57,315 nucleotides of DNA, from NCBI GenBank assembly GCA_017858055.1, contig JAFMCA010000009.1, positions 1 through 57,315 of the forward strand, read 5' to 3'. This DNA is from Flavobacteriaceae bacterium (GTDB lineage Bacteria > Bacteroidota > Bacteroidia > Flavobacteriales > Flavobacteriaceae). Under the pieces are notes generated by a model. The model saw only the letters and a program-made list of their open reading frames with translations. It ran no database searches and had not been told where the DNA came from. The position numbers and the translations under genes are program-made. Shown in pieces: positions 25,647-33,629 of the stretch (position 1 is the stretch's first letter; every line of letters starts with the position of its first letter).

Positions 25647-26942
25647 ATGGATTATTCAGTGGTATTAGCGAGTGTTGTTGTTTTTTTAGTAATCACCTTT
25701 TTGTTGGTTGGGATGCTGCTTGGTGCAAAAGCCAAGTTATTGCCTTCTGGGCCTGTTTCCTTGTTGATCAATGGAGACAATAAAGTAGAGGTCTCCTCTG
25801 GAAGCACCTTATTAAGCACTCTTGGTAATAATAAAATATTTTTACCCTCAGCTTGTGGTGGAGGGGGAACATGTATTCAATGTAAATGTCAAGTTTTGGA
25901 GGGTGGAGGAGAAATTTTACCTACTGAAGCTCCGCATTTTTCAAGAAAAGAAATAGCTGAAGGATGGCGATTGGGATGTCAGGTAAAAGTAAAACAGGAC
26001 ATGGTGATTCAGGTACCTGAAGAGGTTTTCGGGATCAAAAAATATGAAGCTACGGTTGTCCGTAACTGGAACGTTGCCTCTTTCATCAAAGAATTTGTTG
26101 TAGAAATTCCTGAGGCGATGGATTATAAAGCGGGAGGATATATACAAATTGAAATTCCAGCTTGTGAAGTGAAATATGCAGATATTGATATCACTGCACA
26201 TCCTGAAGAACACCCGGGGGAGCCTGATAAATTCAAACTTGAATGGGATAAATTTAAGTTGCGTCCTTTAGTCATGAAAAATCCAGAGACTGTAGAGCGT
26301 GCCTATTCCATGGCCTCATATCCAGCGGAAGGAAAAGAGGTTATGCTCAATGTTCGGATCGCGACCCCACCTTTTGATCGTGCTAAAAACGATTGGGCAG
26401 ATGTGAATCCTGGTGTGGCCTCCTCTTATATCTTTTCAAAAAAGGCAGGGGATAAAGTAACCATCTCAGGACCTTATGGAGAGTTTTTCATTAATGATTC
26501 CGATGCAGAAATGCTCTATGTAGGTGGAGGAGCAGGAATGGCTCCAATGCGTTCACATTTATACGAATTGTTTAGAACTCTAAAAACAGGAAGAAAAGTA
26601 ACTTTCTGGTATGGGGGTCGATCAAAAAGAGAATTGTTTTACATCGATCATTTTAGAGCTTTGGAAAAAGATTATCCAAACTTTAAATTCTATATCGCTT
26701 TATCTGAACCTATGGAAGAAGATAATTGGAAAGTAAAAGACGGTTTAGACGGTGAAGGAGATGGATTTACTGGTTTTGTTCATCAGGTGGTAATAGACAA
26801 TTACTTATCGAAACACGAAGCACCCGAAGACATCGAGGTTTATTTCTGTGGACCTCCACTCATGAACCAAGCTATAGAGCGAATGGCAGAAGATTTTGGT
26901 GTCCCACCAGAGAATGTTCGTTTTGACGACTTTGGAGGATAA
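25647..26942 (+). CDS. nqrF: Na+-translocating NADH:quinone reductase subunit F
   Basis: NqrF (431 residues) is the NADH-oxidising subunit. It has an N-terminal membrane helix, then a plant-type [2Fe-2S] domain with Cys70, Cys76, Cys79 (CGGGGTCIQC; Cys81 is adjacent) and Cys111 in LGCQVK. An FAD domain follows with ERAYSMASYP, then the NADH-binding part with GGGAGMAPMRSH and VYFCGPPLMN. Electrons pass from NADH through FAD and the iron-sulfur cluster to the other subunits. It is the last of the six nqr genes; a terminator-like hairpin begins about 9 nt after its stop. Confidence 0.97.
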   Translation: MDYSVVLASVVVFLVITFLLVGMLLGAKAKLLPSGPVSLLINGDNKVEVSSGSTLLSTLGNNKIFLPSACGGGGTCIQCKCQVLEGGGEILPTEAPHFSRKEIAEGWRLGCQVKVKQDMVIQVPEEVFGIKKYEATVVRNWNVASFIKEFVVEIPEAMDYKAGGYIQIEIPACEVKYADIDITAHPEEHPGEPDKFKLEWDKFKLRPLVMKNPETVERAYSMASYPAEGKEVMLNVRIATPPFDRAKNDWADVNPGVASSYIFSKKAGDKVTISGPYGEFFINDSDAEMLYVGGGAGMAPMRSHLYELFRTLKTGRKVTFWYGGRSKRELFYIDHFRALEKDYPNFKFYIALSEPMEEDNWKVKDGLDGEGDGFTGFVHQVVIDNYLSKHEAPEDIEVYFCGPPLMNQAIERMAEDFGVPPENVRFDDFGG

Positions 26943-26950
26943 CATACAAA

Positions 26951-26978
26951 AAAAAAGAGGTTTTAAACCTCTTTTTTT
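26951..26978 (+). terminator. Intrinsic terminator after nqrF
   Basis: AAAAAAGAGG (26951-26960) pairs with CCTCTTTTTTT (26968-26978) around TTTTAAA, and the T run of the 3' arm continues after the stem. The structure is near symmetrical. Read-through to the following small gene and apbE is possible, since there is no good promoter before them. Confidence 0.8.
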
Positions 26979-27036
26979 ATATCCCTCCTAGAGGGAATTG
27001 AAGTTGTGATCTAATTTAATTTATCTTTACAACAGC

Positions 27037-27393
27037 ATGAAACAGCTTACCAAACAAGAAATTCATCAACTCGCCATGCAAGAAGTGGGGGATTATTTGA
27101 AGTCCGAGGGATACGAATTTTTAGCGGTCAATTCTCAGATGAAACGCTCCCCTCAATTTGTTTGTGTTAAAGAAAAAAAGTTATTTTTTATCCTTGTGCA
27201 AGGTTCATTATACCCAGCGGCACCAACTACTTTTGATAGGGATTTAGTTACTAAAGTAAAAGAACATGCAACAAAAAATAATGCAGCCCTGTTTTTTGCT
27301 GGTGTTGGATTTGCTCATGCTGAAAATTATGACTACCCATTAACCAAAAAAGACCCCTATGCAATTAATTTTCAAGGACTTCAAGCGATTTAG
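27037..27393 (+). CDS. Conserved hypothetical protein (often called NQR subunit F-associated)
   Basis: The 118-residue soluble protein starts MKQLTKQEIHQLAMQEVGDYLKSEG. It contains FLAVNSQMKRSPQFVCVKEKKLFFILVQG and ends YAINFQGLQAI. It has no Fe-S, flavin or membrane motif. I recall that similar small flavobacterial proteins are named NADH-quinone reductase subunit F in automatic annotation only because they lie next to nqrF; that name is not supported by the sequence. It is 94 nt after nqrF and overlaps apbE by 35 nt, so it may serve NQR assembly, but this is inference. Confidence 0.7.
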   Translation: MKQLTKQEIHQLAMQEVGDYLKSEGYEFLAVNSQMKRSPQFVCVKEKKLFFILVQGSLYPAAPTTFDRDLVTKVKEHATKNNAALFFAGVGFAHAENYDYPLTKKDPYAINFQGLQAI

Positions 27394-28387
27394 TAAACTT
27401 GCAGTTGGGTTGCTATTTCTTTGGAATTGTTCGTCAGAGCAGCCGACCTCTCAACAGTTACAAGGCTATGCTTTGGGAACTTCATATTCTTTAACGTATG
27501 TTTCGGCTACACTTTCTAAAGAGGATTTGACAGTAGAGATTGATTCTCTTTTCCAAGCTTTAAACCAATCGTTATCTACCTATATTCCGGATTCGTCGAT
27601 TTCAAAAATTAATGCAGGTGATAGTCTGTTGGTTGTCGATGAACATTTTGTGAATGTTTACCAAAAAGCCTCCGAAGTTTGGGAACGATCTTCTGGGTAT
27701 TTTGATCCCACTGTTGGAGCTCTCGTAAATGCATATGGTTTTGGTCCAGGAAAACAATTGAACCAAGTAAGTCAAAAACAACGGGATAGTTTATTATTGA
27801 TTACAGGTTGGTCAAAAACAAAACTTAGTCCGCAGCATAGGGTTCAGAAAAAGTATCCTAATATGTATTTTGATTTTAATGCAATTGCAAAAGGGTATGC
27901 AGTGGATGTCCTGGCAAACTTTTTAAAAAGTAAAGGGGTAAAATCTTTCCTGGTAGAAATTGGTGGAGAAATCGTAGCCCAAGGGAAAAGTCCGAGATCA
28001 GGGCAATTTTGGAAGATTGCTATTGACGATCCTCAACAAGGTCAAGAGCGAAAATTTATCCGAACAGTTACCCTTCAAAATGAAGCACTTGCCACTTCAG
28101 GGAACTATAGAAAATATGCAATAGACGAGGCAACGGGACTTCGAATTGCACATTCCATAAACCCCATGACGGGTATGGCGATTCCCAGTCAAGTTTTGAG
28201 CGCCTCGGTGATTGCCCCCGACTGTATGACTGCTGATGCCTATGCTACTGCACTCATGGTGATGCCACTTGAAGAATCTAAAAAACTTATAGAAATCTCT
28301 CCTGAATTAGAGGCGTATTGGATTGTGTCTAACCCCGATTTAGGATTGATAGAGGTCTTTTCTAGTGGTTTTCCTAAGGGAGACTAG
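27359..28387 (+). CDS. apbE: FAD:protein FMN transferase (ApbE), lipoprotein
   Basis: ApbE cleaves FAD and attaches FMN to Thr residues of exported or membrane proteins, including NqrB and NqrC encoded just upstream. The 342-residue protein has a lipoprotein-type signal (basic KDFKRFSK, hydrophobic LAVGLLFL, lipobox LWNC). The conserved sequences GYFDPTVGALVN, FDFNAIAKGYAVD, FLVEIGGEI, HSINPMTG and DCMTADAYATALM follow. The AxDAxxTA-type sequence near the C-terminus matches the Mg2+ site. The ATG at 27359 lies inside the preceding gene (35-nt overlap), but it gives a good signal peptide. The pairing with nqr is functionally coherent. Confidence 0.94.
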   Translation: MQLIFKDFKRFSKLAVGLLFLWNCSSEQPTSQQLQGYALGTSYSLTYVSATLSKEDLTVEIDSLFQALNQSLSTYIPDSSISKINAGDSLLVVDEHFVNVYQKASEVWERSSGYFDPTVGALVNAYGFGPGKQLNQVSQKQRDSLLLITGWSKTKLSPQHRVQKKYPNMYFDFNAIAKGYAVDVLANFLKSKGVKSFLVEIGGEIVAQGKSPRSGQFWKIAIDDPQQGQERKFIRTVTLQNEALATSGNYRKYAIDEATGLRIAHSINPMTGMAIPSQVLSASVIAPDCMTADAYATALMVMPLEESKKLIEISPELEAYWIVSNPDLGLIEVFSSGFPKGD

Positions 28388-28394
28388 TGCTTAA

Positions 28395-29147
28395 TTATTT
28401 TGTAGCTACGGGGATTTTTTCTGCTTCAGGTAGTGCAAATCGCCTTTTTTCTTCAGGACGAAGGTCTTTTAAAAAATCAATTGCTTTAGTTTTAAACCCC
28501 ACATTTTGAAGTCGGGTATAATAGTCCATTCCATACACACGAACATGGTCGTATTGTCCAAATATTTCAGTACGTTTTGCTTTGTTGGTAATACTGTTAT
28601 CCTCAAAGGTATTTTTCAGATCTTCTTTCAAAGGGACTTGGGCAATTAAGGTACCCCCAGATTTCAAAACCCGAAAAAGCTCTTGCATTGCTTTTCGATC
28701 GTCTGGAATATGCTCAAGCACATGATTACAAAAAATCAAATCAAAACTTGTATCCTCAAAAGGAAGCTGGCAAATATCAGCTTTAACATCTGCCAAAGGC
28801 GAATTCAAATCGGTAGTGGTATAGTCCCAATGGGTAAAGGATTTGAATTTGCTATAAAAAACTTGCTCTGGAGCAATATGCAATACGGCAAGCGAGTCTT
28901 CAAGGAATGTCGTTTTTCTTTTTAAATACAACCAAAGCAAACGGTGTCTTTCCAAGGACAGCGTGCCCGGGCATAAAGCATTGGGTCTGGAGGTTTTGTA
29001 CCCATAAGATAAAAAGCGACGATATGTACTCCCGTCTATTGGATCGGTAAAACGATCCCCTTTATAATACCATTTTATCAGCGGGCGAAACCAAATACTA
29101 AGAGAAATAAGCCAGGGTCTTGGAAGTAAATTTAGTATTCCTTTCAT
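28395..29147 (-). CDS. Class I SAM-dependent methyltransferase
   Basis: The protein (about 250 residues from the ATG at 29147) has a methyltransferase-11-like Rossmann core. AVLHIAPEQVFYSKF is the SAM-binding first strand, DICQLPFEDTSFDLIFCNHVLEHIPDDRKAMQEL is the motif II-III region and LKSGGTLIAQVP follows. The N-terminus contains an unusual stretch (LISLSIWFRPLIKWYYKGDRF) before the fold. An upstream in-frame TTG at 29192 is a weaker start. The substrate cannot be told; methyltransferases of this type act on small molecules, lipids or glycans. It is 86 nt downstream of map on the same strand and may close that operon. Confidence 0.72.
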   Translation of the reverse strand: MKGILNLLPRPWLISLSIWFRPLIKWYYKGDRFTDPIDGSTYRRFLSYGYKTSRPNALCPGTLSLERHRLLWLYLKRKTTFLEDSLAVLHIAPEQVFYSKFKSFTHWDYTTTDLNSPLADVKADICQLPFEDTSFDLIFCNHVLEHIPDDRKAMQELFRVLKSGGTLIAQVPLKEDLKNTFEDNSITNKAKRTEIFGQYDHVRVYGMDYYTRLQNVGFKTKAIDFLKDLRPEEKRRFALPEAEKIPVATK

Positions 29148-29233
29148 CTGTTTAATTTTTATTTTTTTTATTGGTCTGATGAAATTTGCCAATATTGATT
29201 TCGATTGGTATCAACTTTTTGTTGGCCCCCATA

Positions 29234-30058
29234 TTACAGTACCAACGGCTGAGAACGAAAGGCTACTTCTTCATCACTGCTTATCCCTAATGCTTTATAG
29301 ATGTACTCAAACGTAGAGAGTAATTCAGGTTTCCCATCGATTAGCGCCACATTGTGTTCAAAGTGAGCTGAGGGTTTCCCATCTGCAGTGAGTATGGTCC
29401 ATCCATCTTTCAACTGTTTGATACGATGTGTTCCCATATTGATCATGGGTTCAATCGCTAAGACCATACCGTCTAAAAATTGTTTTCCACGTCCTCTTTT
29501 TCCGTAATTTGGAACTTCAGGGGCTTCGTGCATGGTTCTTCCTAAACCATGTCCTACCAACTCTCGAACCACACCATAACCTTCATTTTCACAATGGTAT
29601 TGTATTGCATATCCCAAATCACCAATTCGGTTTCCACGCTTAAAAGCTTCAATTCCTTTATAGAGGGATTCTTTCGTAATTCGTAATAGTTTCTCGGTCT
29701 TGGCAGAAATTTCACCTACAGAAAATGTATAGGCATGATCACCATAAAACCCATTTTTATAGGCTCCACAATCTATGGAAATGATATCTCCCTCTGCTAA
29801 GGGGGTATGGTTTGGAATGCCGTGAACCACTTGGGAATTGGGACTCATACACAACGTATTTGGAAAATCGTAGAGTCCTAAAAATCCCGGTTCAGCATAG
29901 TGATCTTTGATAAAGTCATGAGCCAAAGCATCTAAAGTTAAGGTGGTTACCCCTGGTTTGATTTCAGAGGCCAACATGCCCAATGTTTTGGAGACTATTA
30001 GTGCGCTTTCACGCATCAATTCAATTTCTTCTTCTGTTTTGAGTATAATTCCAGACAT
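29234..30058 (-). CDS. map: Methionine aminopeptidase, type I
   Basis: This 274-residue enzyme removes the initiator Met from nascent proteins. All five metal ligands are visible in context: Asp in SIDCGAY and GDHAYTF, His in LVGHGLGRTMHE, Glu in AIEPMIN and Glu in AHFEHNVALI. VVHGIPNHTPL contains the substrate His. There is no N-terminal zinc-finger extension; the length is slightly above the 250-264 of typical type I enzymes. It starts 1 nt before the stop of the thioredoxin-like lipoprotein gene on the minus strand and is probably co-transcribed with it and gpmI. Confidence 0.96.
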   Translation of the reverse strand: MSGIILKTEEEIELMRESALIVSKTLGMLASEIKPGVTTLTLDALAHDFIKDHYAEPGFLGLYDFPNTLCMSPNSQVVHGIPNHTPLAEGDIISIDCGAYKNGFYGDHAYTFSVGEISAKTEKLLRITKESLYKGIEAFKRGNRIGDLGYAIQYHCENEGYGVVRELVGHGLGRTMHEAPEVPNYGKRGRGKQFLDGMVLAIEPMINMGTHRIKQLKDGWTILTADGKPSAHFEHNVALIDGKPELLSTFEYIYKALGISSDEEVAFRSQPLVL

Positions 30059-30059
30059 A

Positions 30060-30620
30060 TCAGAAATCTGCGTAGGAGTCTTTATACTCTTCCTTTTTTA
30101 AGATTTTTGAAAAATCTTCGATTAAACTCTCTACAGGGAATTCTACAATACGGTTATTTTCCTTACCGTTTTCGATAAAAATTAAAGTAGGGATATTAAG
30201 GATAGCATATTCTTTCTCATAACTCAATGGGCTGTCTTTTTGTTCTGAAATGGCATACATTTCCAGTTGTTTTTCAGTTACTCCCAAAGCATCCAAAAGC
30301 TTAAACATGCCTCCTAATTCCCGTTGCGTGTCACCACACCAAGTCCCAAGAAATAATTTAAACTCAAGATTTTTTGCTAAAGGTGCATGCTCCTCTGCCC
30401 ATCCTTCTGGAACCTTCAATTGGTCGTACTCCAATTGAAACCAGGCTTTAAACTCCTCTGTGTTAAGATTGGCTCGATTCATATAGCCTAAAATCACAGT
30501 TTCACCCTCTTCTCCAATAATAGTTTTTACTTCCATGGGCTCAGAACTGTAGGCAGGAGCTTGGGATTGTTTACAACTTAAAAGATGAAGACCAATAAAA
30601 AGAAGAAGGAGCTGTTTCAT
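30060..30620 (-). CDS. Thioredoxin-family lipoprotein
   Basis: This 186-residue protein starts with a lipoprotein signal (MKQLLLLFIGLHLLSCKQS, lipobox LLSC). It contains a thioredoxin-fold segment: FKLFLGTWCGDTQRELGGMFKLLD, then ILNIPTLIFIENGKENNRIV with the cis-Pro loop (IPT). The usual CxxC is replaced by a single Cys (WCGD), so it is probably not a classical disulfide oxidoreductase; the family includes peroxidase-like or mixed-disulfide proteins. It would be anchored in the outer or inner membrane facing the periplasm. Its start overlaps the gpmI stop by 4 nt and map follows immediately, indicating a gpmI-trx-map operon. Confidence 0.75.
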   Translation of the reverse strand: MKQLLLLFIGLHLLSCKQSQAPAYSSEPMEVKTIIGEEGETVILGYMNRANLNTEEFKAWFQLEYDQLKVPEGWAEEHAPLAKNLEFKLFLGTWCGDTQRELGGMFKLLDALGVTEKQLEMYAISEQKDSPLSYEKEYAILNIPTLIFIENGKENNRIVEFPVESLIEDFSKILKKEEYKDSYADF

Positions 30621-32143
30621 GATTTAACGAGTAATGATTTTTGAGTCATATTTTTGGGTTGTGGGATTTCCATTAAATCCAAAAGGGTAGGAGCCACATC
30701 TCCTAAGACTCCAGATTTGATTTTCTTTTTTTCTGGATCTACCAAAATCACTGGCACTGGGTTTGTGGTGTGAGCCGTATTTGGGCTACCATCGGGATTG
30801 ATCATGGTTTCGCAATTACCGTGATCAGCGATAACCAAGGTAGCATATCCTTGCACTAATGCAGCCTTGAGTACATCACCAGCACATTCATCTACCGCTT
30901 CGCAAGCTTTTATTGCTGCCTGTAAATCCCCTGTATGGCCTACCATATCGGGGTTTGCAAAATTCAAACAAATAAAGTCTGGAGGGTCATTTTTAATTTT
31001 ATCTACAATTGCATCACGGATTTCATAAGCACTCATTTCAGGCTTTAAATCGTAGGTGGCCACTTTAGGAGAAGGGCATAAAATCCGTTCTTCTCCATCA
31101 AATGGAACTTCTCTGCCTCCATTGAAAAAGAAGGTAACATGAGGGTATTTTTCGGTTTCTGCAATTCGTACTTGAGTTTTGCCCGCTTTAGCTAAAACCT
31201 CACCCAAGGTGTCTTGAAGATTATCTTTATCAAAAACTACGTTTACCCCTTTGAACGAATCATCATAGTTGGTAAGAGTAACATAGTATAACTCTAAGGG
31301 TTTCATTTCGTATTCTGGGAAGGCCCTCTGGGACAAAACTTCAGTTAGTTCTCTACCTCGATCTGTTCTAAAATTAAAGAATAAAACAACATCTCCATTT
31401 TCTATAGTAGCAAGGGCATTGCCCTCCTTGTTTATTTTAACCAAAGGTTTGATGAATTCATCGGTTATTCCTTCACCATAACTTTCTTGAAGACTTTTTA
31501 CAAAATCAGCAGAGGGACTGCCTTTTCCATGAATTAAAAGATCGTAAGCAAGTTTTACTCGTTCCCATCGTTGATCCCGATCCATAGCGTAATACCTTCC
31601 TATGAGTGAGGCAAATAGGGCTTGTTTTCCTTCTAGTTTTTTTTCTATTCTACGAACGAAATTGATGCCTGATTGAGGATCAACGTCCCGTCCGTCTGTG
31701 AACGCATGAAGATAAACCTGTGGAAGGTCATAGCCTTCAATTAGATCGAGTAAGCCTTCGAGATGGTTGATGTGAGAATGCACGCCTCCGTCTGAGAGTA
31801 GACCGAGTAAATGGACTTTTTTACCTTCCTTTTTTGCGTATTCAAAACTGTCCGTTAAAACTTTTTCGTTTTGTAATTCTTTATTTTGGACGGCTAGATT
31901 GATTTTAGCTAAATCTTGATATACTATTCTCCCCGCACCTAAATTCATGTGACCAACTTCGCTATTTCCCATCTGACCTTCAGGTAAACCAACGTGTAAT
32001 CCGTCCGTTCTTAAGCTACTGTAGGAATAGTTTTGATATAACGCATCAATATTTGGGGTATGCGCTTGATCTAAGGCGGATACTTTTGGATCAGGAGCAT
32101 TTCCCCAACCATCTAAGATCATTAAGAGAGTTTTTTGGGCCAT
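30617..32143 (-). CDS. gpmI: Phosphoglycerate mutase, 2,3-bisphosphoglycerate-independent
   Basis: This 508-residue iPGM converts 3- and 2-phosphoglycerate in glycolysis. The N-terminal metal-binding MILDGWG (Asp11) is present, as is the catalytic Ser61 in MGNSEVGHMNLGAGR. RDQRWERVKLAY, FFFNGGRE and VIADHGNCE (metal site near the C-terminus), with HTTNPVPVILV, complete the alkaline-phosphatase-like fold. It overlaps the thioredoxin-like gene by 4 nt. It is divergent from rsgA with 86 bp between the starts, which include a perfect 14-nt palindrome (32160-32173). Confidence 0.96.
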   Translation of the reverse strand: MAQKTLLMILDGWGNAPDPKVSALDQAHTPNIDALYQNYSYSSLRTDGLHVGLPEGQMGNSEVGHMNLGAGRIVYQDLAKINLAVQNKELQNEKVLTDSFEYAKKEGKKVHLLGLLSDGGVHSHINHLEGLLDLIEGYDLPQVYLHAFTDGRDVDPQSGINFVRRIEKKLEGKQALFASLIGRYYAMDRDQRWERVKLAYDLLIHGKGSPSADFVKSLQESYGEGITDEFIKPLVKINKEGNALATIENGDVVLFFNFRTDRGRELTEVLSQRAFPEYEMKPLELYYVTLTNYDDSFKGVNVVFDKDNLQDTLGEVLAKAGKTQVRIAETEKYPHVTFFFNGGREVPFDGEERILCPSPKVATYDLKPEMSAYEIRDAIVDKIKNDPPDFICLNFANPDMVGHTGDLQAAIKACEAVDECAGDVLKAALVQGYATLVIADHGNCETMINPDGSPNTAHTTNPVPVILVDPEKKKIKSGVLGDVAPTLLDLMEIPQPKNMTQKSLLVKS

Positions 32144-32229
32144 TATTTTTTTTGTAAAGATACAAATTTGTATGGTCTCCCTTAAATCGAGTAAGCTGAA
32201 AAAAAATCTGTTACTTTGTAAAAAAACAG

Positions 32230-33156
32230 TTGAAAAAAGGCCTTGTTTATAGATCTACAGGAAGTTGGTATTCAGTTGAATCCGATGGGTGTTTCTATGC
32301 TTGTAGGATTAAGGGTAAACTTCGATTAAAAGGAATTAAAAGCACAAATCCTATTGCGGTTGGTGATCGTGTTTGGTTTGAAGTAGACGAGAATGCAGTG
32401 GAACCTGAGGGGACAATCGTAGGGATAGAGGAACGACAAAATTATATTGTAAGAAAGTCCGTAAACCTCTCCAAACAAACCCATATTATAGCCTCAAATA
32501 TAGATCAAGTATTTTTGCTGATAACGCTTCATAACCCACCCACCTTCACTGCTTTTATTGATCGTTTTCTGGTTACCGCAGAGGCATATCACATCCCAGC
32601 TGTTTTGGTGTTTAATAAGATGGATACGTGTTCGCCTGAACAAGAAAATGAAATTGATGCTTTGGCAACTATTTACCAAACTATCGGTTATAAAACTCTA
32701 AAAATATCTGCGACAGAGGGACAAAATATTGACGAAATTAAATCCATGATGCAAGGCAAAGTAAGTATGTTCTCTGGTCATAGCGGAGTTGGAAAATCCA
32801 CTTTAATTAATGCCATTGCCCCCGATTTAAATTTAAAAACAGCTGCACTGTCGGATCAGCATCAACAAGGAATACATACCACTACTTTTGCTGAAATGTT
32901 TGCATTCCCTAACGGGATGAAACTTATTGATACTCCTGGAATAAAAGGTTTTGGAGTAGTGGATATGCAGCCTGACGAAATCGGGAACTACTTTCCAGAA
33001 TTTACTCCTTTACGATCAGCATGTAAGTTTCACAATTGTATGCATCAAAACGAGCCCCAATGTGCTGTAATTGAAGCTTTTGAAAATGGAATAGTCGCAG
33101 AATCACGCTATCATAATTATCTCCAGATGTTGGAAACGGATAGCACCTACCGCTAA
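32230..33156 (+). CDS. rsgA: Ribosome small subunit-dependent GTPase A (RsgA)
   Basis: RsgA (308 residues) is a circularly permuted GTPase that acts in late 30S maturation. An N-terminal OB domain (GLVYRSTGSWYSVES) is followed by FNKMD (G4, near residue 130), GHSGVGKSTLINA (G1, near 183), a TTF switch I and DTPGIKGFG (G3). The C-terminal zinc site is CKFHNCMHQNEPQC. The start is a TTG at 32230: the preceding bases have no in-frame ATG, and the encoded MKKGLVYRSTGSWY fits the conserved beginning of the family. It is divergent from gpmI; dtd follows 9 nt after the stop. Confidence 0.95.
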   Translation: MKKGLVYRSTGSWYSVESDGCFYACRIKGKLRLKGIKSTNPIAVGDRVWFEVDENAVEPEGTIVGIEERQNYIVRKSVNLSKQTHIIASNIDQVFLLITLHNPPTFTAFIDRFLVTAEAYHIPAVLVFNKMDTCSPEQENEIDALATIYQTIGYKTLKISATEGQNIDEIKSMMQGKVSMFSGHSGVGKSTLINAIAPDLNLKTAALSDQHQQGIHTTTFAEMFAFPNGMKLIDTPGIKGFGVVDMQPDEIGNYFPEFTPLRSACKFHNCMHQNEPQCAVIEAFENGIVAESRYHNYLQMLETDSTYR

Positions 33157-33165
33157 ATAAGAACA

Positions 33166-33618
33166 ATGAGAGTAGTCCTTCAAAGAGTCAACCAAGCTAA
33201 AGTTACAATTGAAAATAAGGGAAGTGAAAACATCTCTAAGGGTATCGTGGTATTACTAGGGATTGAAATGGCCGATAATTCTGACGATGTGGATTGGTTA
33301 GTAAACAAAGTGCTGAACTTAAGAATTTTCGATGATGCAAATGGAGTAATGAATAGATCATTGATGGATATCCAAGGGGAGTTGATGGTGGTAAGTCAAT
33401 TTACATTACTGGCAGCCACCAAAAAAGGAAATCGTCCCTCCTATATTCGAGCGGCAAATCACAGCCATGCTATACCGCTTTACGAGGCTTTTATTGAAAA
33501 GGCTCAACTTCTTTTGGGATCTAAGGTAGCCTCGGGAAGTTTTGGTGCGATGATGCAAGTAGCATTAGAAAATGACGGACCGGTCACGATTTGGATTGAT
33601 TCCAAAAACAAAGAATAA
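33166..33618 (+). CDS. dtd: D-aminoacyl-tRNA deacylase
   Basis: This 150-residue protein hydrolyses D-aminoacyl-tRNAs, such as D-Tyr-tRNA, for translation quality control. The N-terminus MRVVLQRVNQAKVTI, the SQFTLLAATKKGNRPSY active-site region and GSFGAMMQVALENDGPVTIWID near the C-terminus are diagnostic. The Gly-x-Pro motif that is normally LNxGPVT reads ENDGPVT. It follows rsgA by 9 nt in a likely operon, and its stop is 11 nt from the convergent murB gene. Length and motif order match E. coli Dtd. Confidence 0.95.
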   Translation: MRVVLQRVNQAKVTIENKGSENISKGIVVLLGIEMADNSDDVDWLVNKVLNLRIFDDANGVMNRSLMDIQGELMVVSQFTLLAATKKGNRPSYIRAANHSHAIPLYEAFIEKAQLLLGSKVASGSFGAMMQVALENDGPVTIWIDSKNKE

Positions 33619-33629
33619 AACCTCAATAT

